Shown here: one piece after another, positions 1 through 6,452 of the stretch | Numbering within the stretch: position 1 is the first letter of the stretch | Layout: each line of letters opens with the position of its first letter | NCBI GenBank assembly: GCA_023432985.1 | Contig: JAEZEQ010000073.1 | Coordinates: 1-11,464 of the forward strand | Direction of reading: 5' to 3' | From: Bacteroidota bacterium | GTDB taxonomy: Bacteria; Bacteroidota; Bacteroidia; CAIKAF01 | DNA: 11,464 nucleotides | Position numbers and translations under genes: made by a program | Notes under the pieces: model-generated | The model's database searches: none | Seen by the model: the letters and a program-made list of their open reading frames with translations, nothing else | What the model was told of the DNA's origin: nothing

Positions 1-61
1 ATCCAAGAAATGAGATAATGAGCAGTATGAAAAGTATTATTTTAAACTTAAACGACATCAT
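1..61 (-). CDS. 5' end of an unidentified exported or membrane protein (partial)
   Basis: Reading the minus strand from ATG at 61-59 gives an open frame to the left edge that translates as MMSFKFKIILFILLIISFLG. This is a short basic N-terminus followed by a strongly hydrophobic stretch, as in a Sec signal peptide or signal anchor. A second ATG at 58-56 is an equally possible start. An exact TAnnTTTG element lies about 50 bases upstream on the same strand (117-110), which supports a real gene start. Only about 20 codons are visible, so function cannot be assigned. It lies downstream of the Kelch/T9SS gene on the same strand but is separated from it by a strong terminator and has its own promoter-like element, so it is probably a separate transcription unit. 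Confidence 0.6.
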   Translation of the reverse strand, partial: MMSFKFKIILFILLIISFLG

Positions 62-109
62 AAGCGTGCGTTTTAATGTGAATAATATGCCTCTATTCAG
101 AAGCCGGAA

Positions 110-117
110 CAAAGGTA
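110..117 (-). promoter_or_regulatory. -7 promoter element for the left-edge gene
   Basis: The minus strand reads TACCTTTG, an exact match to the Bacteroidota -7 consensus TAnnTTTG. It would place the transcription start near position 103 and give a leader of about 42 bases. No good TTTG -33 box is seen at the usual distance; only a TTG (134-132) is present, 14 bases upstream, which is short. Confidence 0.45.
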
Positions 118-137
118 AGAGGATAAATGTGCAAGCT

Positions 138-155
138 ATATGACTTGGGTCATAT
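138..155. repeat. Inverted repeat upstream of the left-edge gene
   Basis: ATATGAC (138-144) and GTCATAT (149-155) form a perfect 7-bp inverted repeat with a 4-base spacer. It lies 20-40 bases upstream of the -7 element of the left-edge gene, where an activator or repressor could bind. It has no U-tract and is A/T rich, so it is not a terminator. A role as a binding site is only a guess. Confidence 0.25.
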
Positions 156-274
156 TCTTGTTTTTGTCAGCTTTGTTTCATATGAAATTCTTTACAGGAA
201 AGGCTGCCTATGAATATGGATTTATAGTTTTTATAGTCCGCAGCAAAGTGAAGAAAAGGGTGAGGGGATTGAAT

Positions 275-306
275 AAAAAAAACAGTGCCTTAATGGGCAC
301 TGTTTT
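275..306 (-). terminator. Rho-independent terminator of the Kelch/T9SS gene
   Basis: On the minus strand AAAACAGTGCC (306-296) pairs perfectly with GGCACTGTTTT (289-279) around a 6-base loop. The stem is followed directly by a run of T (complement of the A-run 275-282). It lies 21 bases past the stop codon of the 328-2217 gene. The stem has 11 pairs with a G/C core and a U-tract on the correct side for leftward transcription. Confidence 0.9.
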
Positions 307-327
307 CTAAAAAATCGGAATTAAAGC

Positions 328-2217
328 TTATTGTTTAGAGACTTTATAGCTAAGCGTATTTCCATCTATTTTAATATACAAAAGATAGACACCTTTAGCC
401 CAGTTTTCTGTTTGAATGCTTGTGGAGCTGCTGTTAACCTCGCGGGTCAACAATCTTTGTCCGCTCATAGTCAATACATCAATTTGTTCGATACTATTAG
501 TCTGACTTTGGATTTGCAAAATATTGTTCAATGGGTTAGGGAATACGTTTATTTTCAGTTTTTCATTTTCATCAATTCCCAGGCAATCGATTACCACTAT
601 TTGTGCAGATGCGGTATCGCTGCATCCATTTGCATCCGTATATGCATAGTCCACGTCATGTGTACCCAGGCCTACAGAAGAGGCGTCGAAAATACCCGCA
701 TTAATTCCACTGCCTATATAAGTTCCTCCGGCGGGAGAGCCTTCTGTAAGAATAAAGGAGTTATTATCGACACAAATGGGATTCAAAGTAGAAATGCTAA
801 CGACGGGGAGTGGGTTCACCAAAACCTCGATACTGTCGGCCAAAGGGCATCCGAAGTGAGGATATTGGGTGATTTTAATCTCCACATCAGTGATGGGGGA
901 TAGAATTTGGGTTGTATCTTCAGGGTTTAAAAAAGCAGAAGCGGGTGACCATAAAAAGGGATGTGTACTTTGTGTTGAAACTTGAATACTTTCGCCTATA
1001 CATATAGCTGTATCTGCGCCGATTAAAGCATTATCCGTATTGGCATAAATATCCAGTTTCACACTTTGAAAAGATGCCATGGCATTGCTGCCGTTATAGC
1101 CACCGACTATACCCATAAAGAGACTGTCGTTTTGGATAAAGGGGAAGAAATTACTTATATTACTGACACCAACGGACAGATTTGGTCCGGCCTCCCAGGT
1201 ATTGGTACGCACATTATACGAATTGCTGCTGACCAGAGTATTCATCCCGCCACCATCCGGGTCTCCGGCAGCAAAATAAACACGTCCGTCGTTCAAGCTC
1301 GAAGTACCTGCTGCAAAGCGACCGTTTGCCGTGTTGGGATAATTACTGATTTGTGTCCATGTGATATCGGTGGGATTATTGGGATTGATAACACCTTTCC
1401 AGGCCTGGTTGAGTGAAGTTGATGAAACTTGACTGTAACCACCTACGAGAATAATAATTCCGTCGGCTATACCCATGCGTAATCCGGCTGTAGCGGTTCC
1501 TGGGAAAGCCGTTCCGTAGGACCAGCTATTGGTGATTGGATTATAAATTTGCACAGCATTCAAGTCAATGCTTCCATTGTATCCGCCAATTACATACATC
1601 AAGCTGTCTTTATAAGTTCCGATTGCATAATCGCCGGTTGCTTGTAACAAATTTGCAGTAGAAGTCCACGCGTTCGTATTTGGGTCATAAACATAGCTGC
1701 TTGCATCGGGCGAAAAACTGCCTGTATATCCTCCGGGGACATAGATTTTATTTTTAATAACCGTAGCCGAAATTTGGAGTTTACTTGCCGGGAAATTACT
1801 CACCGAAGTCCATGTTTTAGTAAAAGTATTATAGCGATACACACTATTTGTTTGATTAAAACTTGCATCAGCTCCTGAAATGGCATACACATAACCGGTG
1901 TCGGCAGAGCCATTACATGATTTGAGAAATGCTGTGGCATTGCCCCATTTTGCACCGGGCATAGGTGTTTGTTGACTCCAATTGTTTTGGGTATAAGCCG
2001 AGATAACATCAGAATCAAAAAAAGGATCCTTATTAAGCGCATGATTATTCCCGTTCAATACGCTTTTTAAATTGCCGTTGCCGGGCGTATGAGGCATTAG
2101 GCCTGAGTTAAGGGGGTATGCAGCGACCATGCCATTATGCTGGGCATGAGAATTTAAACCAAATCCACCCAAAAGAAAAATGAGTAGAAAAAGCAGACTT
2201 GCAGAGAGTTTTTTCAT
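328..2217 (-). CDS. Secreted Kelch-repeat protein with type IX secretion C-terminal sorting domain
   Basis: This 629-residue protein should be exported by Sec and then carried to the cell surface or medium by the T9SS. A signal peptide covers residues 1-25 (MKK, hydrophobic core, then SHA before Gln26). Residues about 77-390 contain Kelch-like beta-propeller blades, with recurring pairs such as YVIGGYNGS and paired aromatic/turn motifs (YDPNTNAW, YNPITNSW, YNVRTNTW). Residues about 395-545 look like beta-rich Ig-like or HYR-type modules, including NPLPVVS and GTHDVDYAYTDANGCSD. Residues about 553-629 are a type A sorting tail: VFPNPLNN, then GVYLLYIKIDG and a final basic KVSKQ. The stretch 27-45 (NGMVAAYPLNSG) resembles the opening of LamG modules, but no such domain follows. 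A ligand cannot be named; carbohydrate binding or adhesion is possible. It has its own promoter-like element and terminator, so it is probably monocistronic. Confidence 0.9.
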   Translation of the reverse strand: MKKLSASLLFLLIFLLGGFGLNSHAQHNGMVAAYPLNSGLMPHTPGNGNLKSVLNGNNHALNKDPFFDSDVISAYTQNNWSQQTPMPGAKWGNATAFLKSCNGSADTGYVYAISGADASFNQTNSVYRYNTFTKTWTSVSNFPASKLQISATVIKNKIYVPGGYTGSFSPDASSYVYDPNTNAWTSTANLLQATGDYAIGTYKDSLMYVIGGYNGSIDLNAVQIYNPITNSWSYGTAFPGTATAGLRMGIADGIIILVGGYSQVSSTSLNQAWKGVINPNNPTDITWTQISNYPNTANGRFAAGTSSLNDGRVYFAAGDPDGGGMNTLVSSNSYNVRTNTWEAGPNLSVGVSNISNFFPFIQNDSLFMGIVGGYNGSNAMASFQSVKLDIYANTDNALIGADTAICIGESIQVSTQSTHPFLWSPASAFLNPEDTTQILSPITDVEIKITQYPHFGCPLADSIEVLVNPLPVVSISTLNPICVDNNSFILTEGSPAGGTYIGSGINAGIFDASSVGLGTHDVDYAYTDANGCSDTASAQIVVIDCLGIDENEKLKINVFPNPLNNILQIQSQTNSIEQIDVLTMSGQRLLTREVNSSSTSIQTENWAKGVYLLYIKIDGNTLSYKVSKQ

Positions 2218-2239
2218 AAATTAAATGTTTTATTTTATA

Positions 2240-2247
2240 CAAATGTA
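2240..2247 (-). promoter_or_regulatory. -7 promoter element of the Kelch/T9SS gene
   Basis: The minus strand reads TACATTTG, an exact TAnnTTTG match. The expected start is near 2233, giving a leader of about 16 bases before the ATG at 2217. The -33 region has only a weak TTTTC match. No Shine-Dalgarno sequence precedes the start, as is usual in this phylum. Confidence 0.55.
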
Positions 2248-2347
2248 GTATTTATTAAGAGAGAGAAAATATTTTTCGATTCCTTACATTAAAAAAAGGC
2301 TTCGGAAAGAATAGTGAAGATCCTGATAAAATTAAAATAATGTAAAG

Positions 2348-2374
2348 TTGTTTCAGGCTATTTTTTTATCTTTA
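2348..2374 (+). promoter_or_regulatory. Weak promoter-like pair ahead of the GNAT-nitrilase gene
   Basis: TATCTTTA (2367-2374) matches the TAnnTTTG element at all but the last base, and a TTG (2348-2350) lies 16 bases upstream. The predicted leader of about 54 bases reaches the ATG at 2435. This is the best candidate in the 217-base divergent gap, but the match is imperfect. Confidence 0.3.
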
Positions 2375-2434
2375 CCCGAGGCATGATTTTAGATCATTTG
2401 AAAGTATAATTTCCTTCATTAATAAAAAAGAGAC

Positions 2435-3964
2435 ATGGAAACAAATCCCATTGAGAACATAGAAATAGTATATCTTAAAGCCGATGATTATGAAGAAATC
2501 AAGTCGGTTATGTTAGCGGCCTATCCACATATGCAAGGTGCGTATTGGCGCGAACATCAGATAAAAAAACTCACCCAGGAATTTCCCGAAGGTCAGGTTG
2601 GGATTCGCATCAATAACGAATTAGCCGGATGTGCATTATCCATAATAATCGACTCTCAGCAATTTCAAGGAAAACATACCTATAAAGAAATCACCGACAA
2701 TTATACCTTTGGCACCCATAATCCGAACGGAGATAAGTTATATGGTATAGATGTGTTCATTTCTCCCAAATTCAGAGGTCTGCGTTTGGGTCGACGTTTG
2801 TATGATTATCGTAAAGAATTGTGCGAAAAAAGGAATTTAAGCGGGATATTATTTGGGGGACGAATTCCGAATTATCATCAATATTCCGATCAAATTTCTC
2901 CCAAAGAATATATAGAGAAAGTGAGGAATAAAGAAATTCACGACCCTGTTTTAGATTTTCAACTCTCTAATGATTTTCACCCTGTGCGTATAATTCGGGG
3001 TTATTTAGAGGGCGATAAAGAGTCCAAAGAGTATGCCGTATTATTGGAATGGGATAATATATATTACGAGAAGCCGGATGGGAAAGTGCAGAACTATAAA
3101 CCTATAGTACGTTTAGGGTTGGTACAATGGCAAATGCGCTGGTATAGCAATTTAGACGATTTGATGCAGCAGGTTGAGTTTTTTGTAGATGCGGTATCGG
3201 GCTATAGAGCCGATTTTGCCCTTTTTCCTGAATTTTTCAATGCGCCATTAATGGCAGATTATAATCATTTATCAGAAGCCGATGCTATTCGAAAACTATC
3301 CGAATACACGGGAGAAATTGTGAGTCGTTTTTCTCGTTTGGCCATCTCCTACAATATAAATATCATCACCGGTAGCATGCCCGAGATGGTGGGTGACGCA
3401 CTTCGTAATGTGGGATATTTTTGCAAGAGAGACGGGGGAATAGAGCGTTTTGAAAAAATCCATGTTACTCCTGACGAGGCGAGGGTATGGGGTATGCAGG
3501 GGGGGCAAGCCATACAAACCTTCGATACAGATTGTGGGAAAATAGGCATACTGATTTGCTATGATGTAGAATTTCCCGAACTCAGTCGTATACTTGCCGA
3601 TGAGGGTATGCAGATTTTATTCGTGCCCTTTCTGACAGATACTCAAAACGGGTTTTCGAGAGTACGGAATTGTGCGCAGGCCAGAGCCATAGAAAACGAG
3701 TGTTATGTAGCCATAGCCGGCAGTGTGGGCAATTTGCCTAAAGTGCATAATATGGATATACAGTATGCGCAATCTATGGTACTTACGCCTTGCGATTTTG
3801 CCTTTCCTTCCAACGGGATAAAGGCAGAAGCCACACCCAATACCGAAATGATATTAATTGCGGATGTAGATATAGATTTATTAAAAGAGTTGAATCAGTT
3901 TGGCAGTGTGCGTAATTTGAACGATCGCCGCCTGGATTTATATCAATTAAACAGGAAATTTTAG
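2435..3964 (+). CDS. Bifunctional GNAT acetyltransferase / carbon-nitrogen hydrolase (nitrilase superfamily)
   Basis: This 509-residue cytosolic enzyme joins two catalytic domains. Residues about 9-150 form a GNAT fold, with an acetyl-CoA loop around SPKFRGLRLGRRLYDYR (110-126). Residues about 224-495 form a carbon-nitrogen hydrolase. All three catalytic residues of that family are visible: Glu266 in FALFPEFF, Lys341 in RFEKIHVTP and Cys375 in GILICYDVEFPE. The same architecture and length (about 510 residues) is known from a widespread family that includes Bacillus subtilis YhcX. The hydrolase half resembles amidases and omega-amidases, but the natural substrate is not known. An acyl-transfer/amide-hydrolysis pair acting on one metabolite is inference. 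The gene ends 9 bases before the convergent potassium channel gene, with no terminator between them. The start is supported by the N-terminal position of the GNAT domain and an A-rich leader. Confidence 0.9.
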   Translation: METNPIENIEIVYLKADDYEEIKSVMLAAYPHMQGAYWREHQIKKLTQEFPEGQVGIRINNELAGCALSIIIDSQQFQGKHTYKEITDNYTFGTHNPNGDKLYGIDVFISPKFRGLRLGRRLYDYRKELCEKRNLSGILFGGRIPNYHQYSDQISPKEYIEKVRNKEIHDPVLDFQLSNDFHPVRIIRGYLEGDKESKEYAVLLEWDNIYYEKPDGKVQNYKPIVRLGLVQWQMRWYSNLDDLMQQVEFFVDAVSGYRADFALFPEFFNAPLMADYNHLSEADAIRKLSEYTGEIVSRFSRLAISYNINIITGSMPEMVGDALRNVGYFCKRDGGIERFEKIHVTPDEARVWGMQGGQAIQTFDTDCGKIGILICYDVEFPELSRILADEGMQILFVPFLTDTQNGFSRVRNCAQARAIENECYVAIAGSVGNLPKVHNMDIQYAQSMVLTPCDFAFPSNGIKAEATPNTEMILIADVDIDLLKELNQFGSVRNLNDRRLDLYQLNRKF

Positions 3965-3973
3965 TAAAATTAA

Positions 3974-4801
3974 TTAGAGTTTTTCGCCACAATATTTACA
4001 AAATTCGGCATCTACATCGTGTCCGTCGCGGGTGCAATTGGGGCAATTTTGCGTACTTACTTGCTTGGTTTTATAGTTTCGTGCCACCTCAGCGGTAATA
4101 ATGCCGGTGGGGACTGCGATAATAGAATAACCTATAATCATAATAAAAGAGGCAATCATTTTTCCGGGAATGGTGATCGGAGCTATATCGCCGTAACCGA
4201 CGGTACTAAGGGTGACAATGGCCCAATAAATACTTTCGGGGATACTGGAAAAGTCAGGGTTTACCGGATTTTCGATGGCATATACCAGGGTGCCTAGGAT
4301 AATGCTGACCAACATAAGGAAGAAAAGAAAAACGGCAATTTTATGTCGGCTTTTTCGCAGAGAAATTAGAATAGTATTGCTATCGCGCACGAAGCGATTG
4401 AGTTTGAAAATACGGAAAATGCGCAAGAGGCGTAATAAGCGAATAGCCGATAAGAAATGCGAACTGCTCATGAAATATCCTAAATAGGTAGGTAAAATAG
4501 AGAGTATATCGACCAGTCCGTAAAAGCTGAAAATATAATGAATAGGCCTGCGTAGACAAATAATGCGTAAAATATATTCAACAGTAAACGCAATAGTAAC
4601 CACCCATTCCAGCGTCATTAGCAGGGTTCCGTATTCGGCATTGATGCTGTCAATACTTTCGAGCATGATAAGAAATACGCTCAAAACAATGAGGACAAGA
4701 ATGGTGATGTCGAATAATTTACCTTCGAAGGTATCCGCTTCAAAAATAATTTCGTGCAACCTTTTTTGCCAGTTTTTTTGTGCTTTTTCTTCTTTTTTCA
4801 T
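3974..4801 (-). CDS. Voltage-sensor-type potassium channel with C-terminal zinc ribbon
   Basis: This 275-residue inner-membrane protein has the six-segment Kv layout. S1 is at about 29-48, S2 at 60-81 and S3 at 91-108. S4 (119-135) carries basic residues every third position: Arg121, 124, 127, 130 and Lys133. S5 (153-175) follows, then a pore loop with the selectivity filter TVGYGD (200-205), and S6 (212-238). The filter predicts a K+-selective channel assembled as a tetramer. The short cytoplasmic tail (239-275) ends in a zinc-ribbon pattern, CPNC (253-256) and CKYC (268-271), in place of the RCK/TrkA-N or cyclic-nucleotide domains common on bacterial channels. The regular S4 charges suggest voltage sensitivity, though many bacterial homologues are untested. 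It is convergent with the GNAT-nitrilase gene and divergent from the alpha/beta hydrolase gene. Confidence 0.9.
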   Translation of the reverse strand: MKKEEKAQKNWQKRLHEIIFEADTFEGKLFDITILVLIVLSVFLIMLESIDSINAEYGTLLMTLEWVVTIAFTVEYILRIICLRRPIHYIFSFYGLVDILSILPTYLGYFMSSSHFLSAIRLLRLLRIFRIFKLNRFVRDSNTILISLRKSRHKIAVFLFFLMLVSIILGTLVYAIENPVNPDFSSIPESIYWAIVTLSTVGYGDIAPITIPGKMIASFIMIIGYSIIAVPTGIITAEVARNYKTKQVSTQNCPNCTRDGHDVDAEFCKYCGEKL

Positions 4802-4827
4802 GCAGGTAGTTCGTCAATATTCGGGGT

Positions 4828-4835
4828 TAAATGTA
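4828..4835 (-). promoter_or_regulatory. Candidate -7 element of the potassium channel gene
   Basis: The minus strand reads TACATTTA, matching TAnnTTTG except for the last base. It predicts a start near 4821 and a leader of about 20 bases before the ATG at 4801. A competing near-match, TATGTTTT, lies at 4857-4850. Neither has a clear -33 box. Confidence 0.3.
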
Positions 4836-4878
4836 TGGTGTTTTTGGGGAAAACATAAAAAAAGGAGAAAGAATTATG

Positions 4879-4906
4879 TTTGATACTTAATTGTTTAGTA
4901 ACTTTG
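4879..4906 (+). promoter_or_regulatory. Promoter of the alpha/beta hydrolase-DUF4126 operon
   Basis: A TTTG -33 box (4879-4882) is followed after 16 bases by TAACTTTG (4899-4906), an exact TAnnTTTG. The implied transcription start is about 4913, only some three bases before the ATG at 4916, so the message would be almost leaderless. The GGAGGG at 4906-4911, which resembles a Shine-Dalgarno sequence, would then lie outside the transcript. Confidence 0.5.
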
Positions 4907-4915
4907 GAGGGAATT

Positions 4916-5857
4916 ATGAAAAGGAGAAAAATCTACACCCTGTCTGCCCTTGCGCTTAGCTTTATGCTGTTATTATTTATAGCTACACAGAATGTTGTGC
5001 CCATATTACATGGGATTCGAGATGCCCGATTGAGCATTGCCGGTTTCAAAAAACTGCAAACAGAGACAGAGCATGCAAAGTGGACCTATTATAGAGGAGG
5101 CAAGGGCGAGAAAAAGGTTTTATTTATACACGGATTTGGTCCGGGCGGTGGTTTTACATGGATGGATGCGATGCAGCATTTAGGTCCGGAATTCGACATA
5201 TTGGTTCCCGATTTAATGTGGTTTGGGGATACGGAGGGCTTTTGTGAGCCGACCTTGAGCAATCAGGCCAAGGAGCTGTATGCCTTATGCGAGAAACTTG
5301 ATTTTATGCCGTCTTCTATAGCGGGGATATCCTATGGAGGTTTTGTGGCGCTTGAGTTATTGAATCAGCAACCGCATTTAAATGCCGATTTATTAATCGT
5401 AAATAGTCCGGGTACAGATTTTGATCTATGCGATGTTGAGGCGATGTGTCAACGTGCGGGAGTAGAGACTATAGATGAATTATTCATTCCAAAGGAATTG
5501 AGTGGGGTAAAAAATCAGATTGATTTTGTGACCAGTGGAGATGCTCCGGCTTTACCTGATTTTGTATTTCAGCAGATATTCGATTTAGAAACCCGGAAAT
5601 TTGCCACAGAGAAGACCATACTCATGGAAGATTTGGTATACAATGCCGATTATTATCGCAACAATATGCGTCCGGTTTATGATAGAGCCGGCGTGATTTG
5701 GAGTGTGCGGGATAGTGTATTTCCCATGCGTTATGGATTAAAATTAGCAGAGCGATTGGATGCAGAATTATATACATTAGAGCATTCGGGGCACATACCT
5801 ATGCCGGCCGATAAAGAGACCTATGTAGAGAGTATGCGTCAGTTTCTATCAAAATAA
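4916..5857 (+). CDS. Alpha/beta hydrolase with N-terminal membrane anchor
   Basis: The 313-residue product is an alpha/beta-hydrolase-fold enzyme held at the membrane or exported. An N-terminal basic MKRRK precedes a hydrophobic segment (about 7-30) that acts as an anchor or signal peptide. The fold is shown by the oxyanion-loop motif FIHGFGPGG (70-78), the nucleophile elbow GISYGG (137-142, Ser139), the acid Asp266 in WSVRDSVFP and His293 in EHSGHIPM, so the full catalytic triad is present. A variable lid lies about 170-245. Substrate cannot be predicted; ester or amide hydrolysis is the family norm. The frame opens upstream to a TTG at 4880, but that start would lie in the promoter and delay the signal-anchor motif, so ATG 4916 is preferred. 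The next gene follows after 6 bases, indicating co-transcription. Confidence 0.88.
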   Translation: MKRRKIYTLSALALSFMLLLFIATQNVVPILHGIRDARLSIAGFKKLQTETEHAKWTYYRGGKGEKKVLFIHGFGPGGGFTWMDAMQHLGPEFDILVPDLMWFGDTEGFCEPTLSNQAKELYALCEKLDFMPSSIAGISYGGFVALELLNQQPHLNADLLIVNSPGTDFDLCDVEAMCQRAGVETIDELFIPKELSGVKNQIDFVTSGDAPALPDFVFQQIFDLETRKFATEKTILMEDLVYNADYYRNNMRPVYDRAGVIWSVRDSVFPMRYGLKLAERLDAELYTLEHSGHIPMPADKETYVESMRQFLSK

Positions 5858-5863
5858 AAATAT

Positions 5864-6448
5864 ATGGATATACAATTGGGCTGGTCGGAAATAAGTGCTT
5901 TGGCCTTAGGCATAGGTCTAAGTGCAAGTTGTGGTTTTCGGGTATTTATACCTTTATTGGCTGCAGCTTTGGGTGTGAAATTTGATTTTTTGCCTGTGGC
6001 AGAATCGTGGGAATGGTTGGGTTCCTGGCCCAGTTTAATCCTCCTGATTACGGCTGTAGTGGTTGAGATACTGGCTTATTATATCCCATTTATCGATAAT
6101 ATATTAGATGCTATTGCTGCGCCTTTGGCTATTGCTGCGGGGGCCTTAATAGCTTCCTCCTTAATGCCTTTCGAGGAGCATCCTGCTTTGCAGTGGGGCC
6201 TGGGCATTATGGCCGGTGGATCGGCTGCGGGAACTCTTCATTTGGGCTCGGGTTTTATACGCCTTATGTCGAGCAAATTCACAGCGGGAACAGGCAATTT
6301 CGTAGTTTCGAGTACGGAAAATGTTGCGGCAATTGGGGGCGTAATCAGCAGTTTTTTATTACCCGTGTTTACGGCCATATTAGTTGTGCTATCCATATTT
6401 CTAATACTATGGTTTAGCTATAGACGCATGCTTCAGTCCAAGGCGTAG
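5864..6448 (+). CDS. DUF4126 family integral membrane protein
   Basis: This 194-residue hydrophobic protein of unknown function belongs to the DUF4126 family, recognised by its N-terminal block SALALGIGLSASCGFRVFIP (11-30), rich in small residues, and its Gly/Ala-rich helices. Predicted membrane segments lie at about 12-36, 57-76, 82-102, 110-132 and 155-184, and the C-terminus is short and basic. The small-residue helices suggest tight helix packing; transport is possible but unproven. It begins 6 bases after the alpha/beta hydrolase stop and is almost certainly in its operon. The leader AAATAT-ATG has no Shine-Dalgarno. It ends 4 bases before the stop codon of the convergent S24 repressor gene. 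Confidence 0.85.
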   Translation: MDIQLGWSEISALALGIGLSASCGFRVFIPLLAAALGVKFDFLPVAESWEWLGSWPSLILLITAVVVEILAYYIPFIDNILDAIAAPLAIAAGALIASSLMPFEEHPALQWGLGIMAGGSAAGTLHLGSGFIRLMSSKFTAGTGNFVVSSTENVAAIGGVISSFLLPVFTAILVVLSIFLILWFSYRRMLQSKA

Positions 6449-6452
6449 TAAT

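Larger units (their letters stand above)
62..274. other. Intergenic region without a gene
   Basis: This is the untranslated gap between the terminator of the Kelch/T9SS gene and the partial gene at the left edge. No plausible coding frame is seen. It holds a -7 promoter-like element at 110-117, an inverted repeat at 138-155 and a 12-bp palindrome (TTTCATATGAAA) at 176-187. Nothing recognisable lies between 188 and 274. Confidence 0.6.

Noticed and set aside
331..903. 190-codon plus-strand open frame opposite the Kelch/T9SS gene
   Set aside because: It lies antisense within a clear secreted-protein gene, has no domain-like pattern and no promoter or start signal.
2284..2345. TTACATTA and TAATGTAA, an 8-bp inverted repeat with a 46-base spacer in a divergent promoter region
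   Set aside because: Arms are short and A/T-rich and the spacing is long; such pairs are expected by chance.
3957..3971. AATTTTA-G-TAAAATT palindrome at the junction of the fusion enzyme and channel genes
   Set aside because: It has no G/C pairs in the stem and almost no loop, so it is too weak to be a terminator; probably chance in A/T-rich DNA.
4880..4915. Upstream TTG start for the alpha/beta hydrolase
   Set aside because: It would put 12 residues before the basic signal-anchor start and lies inside the promoter.
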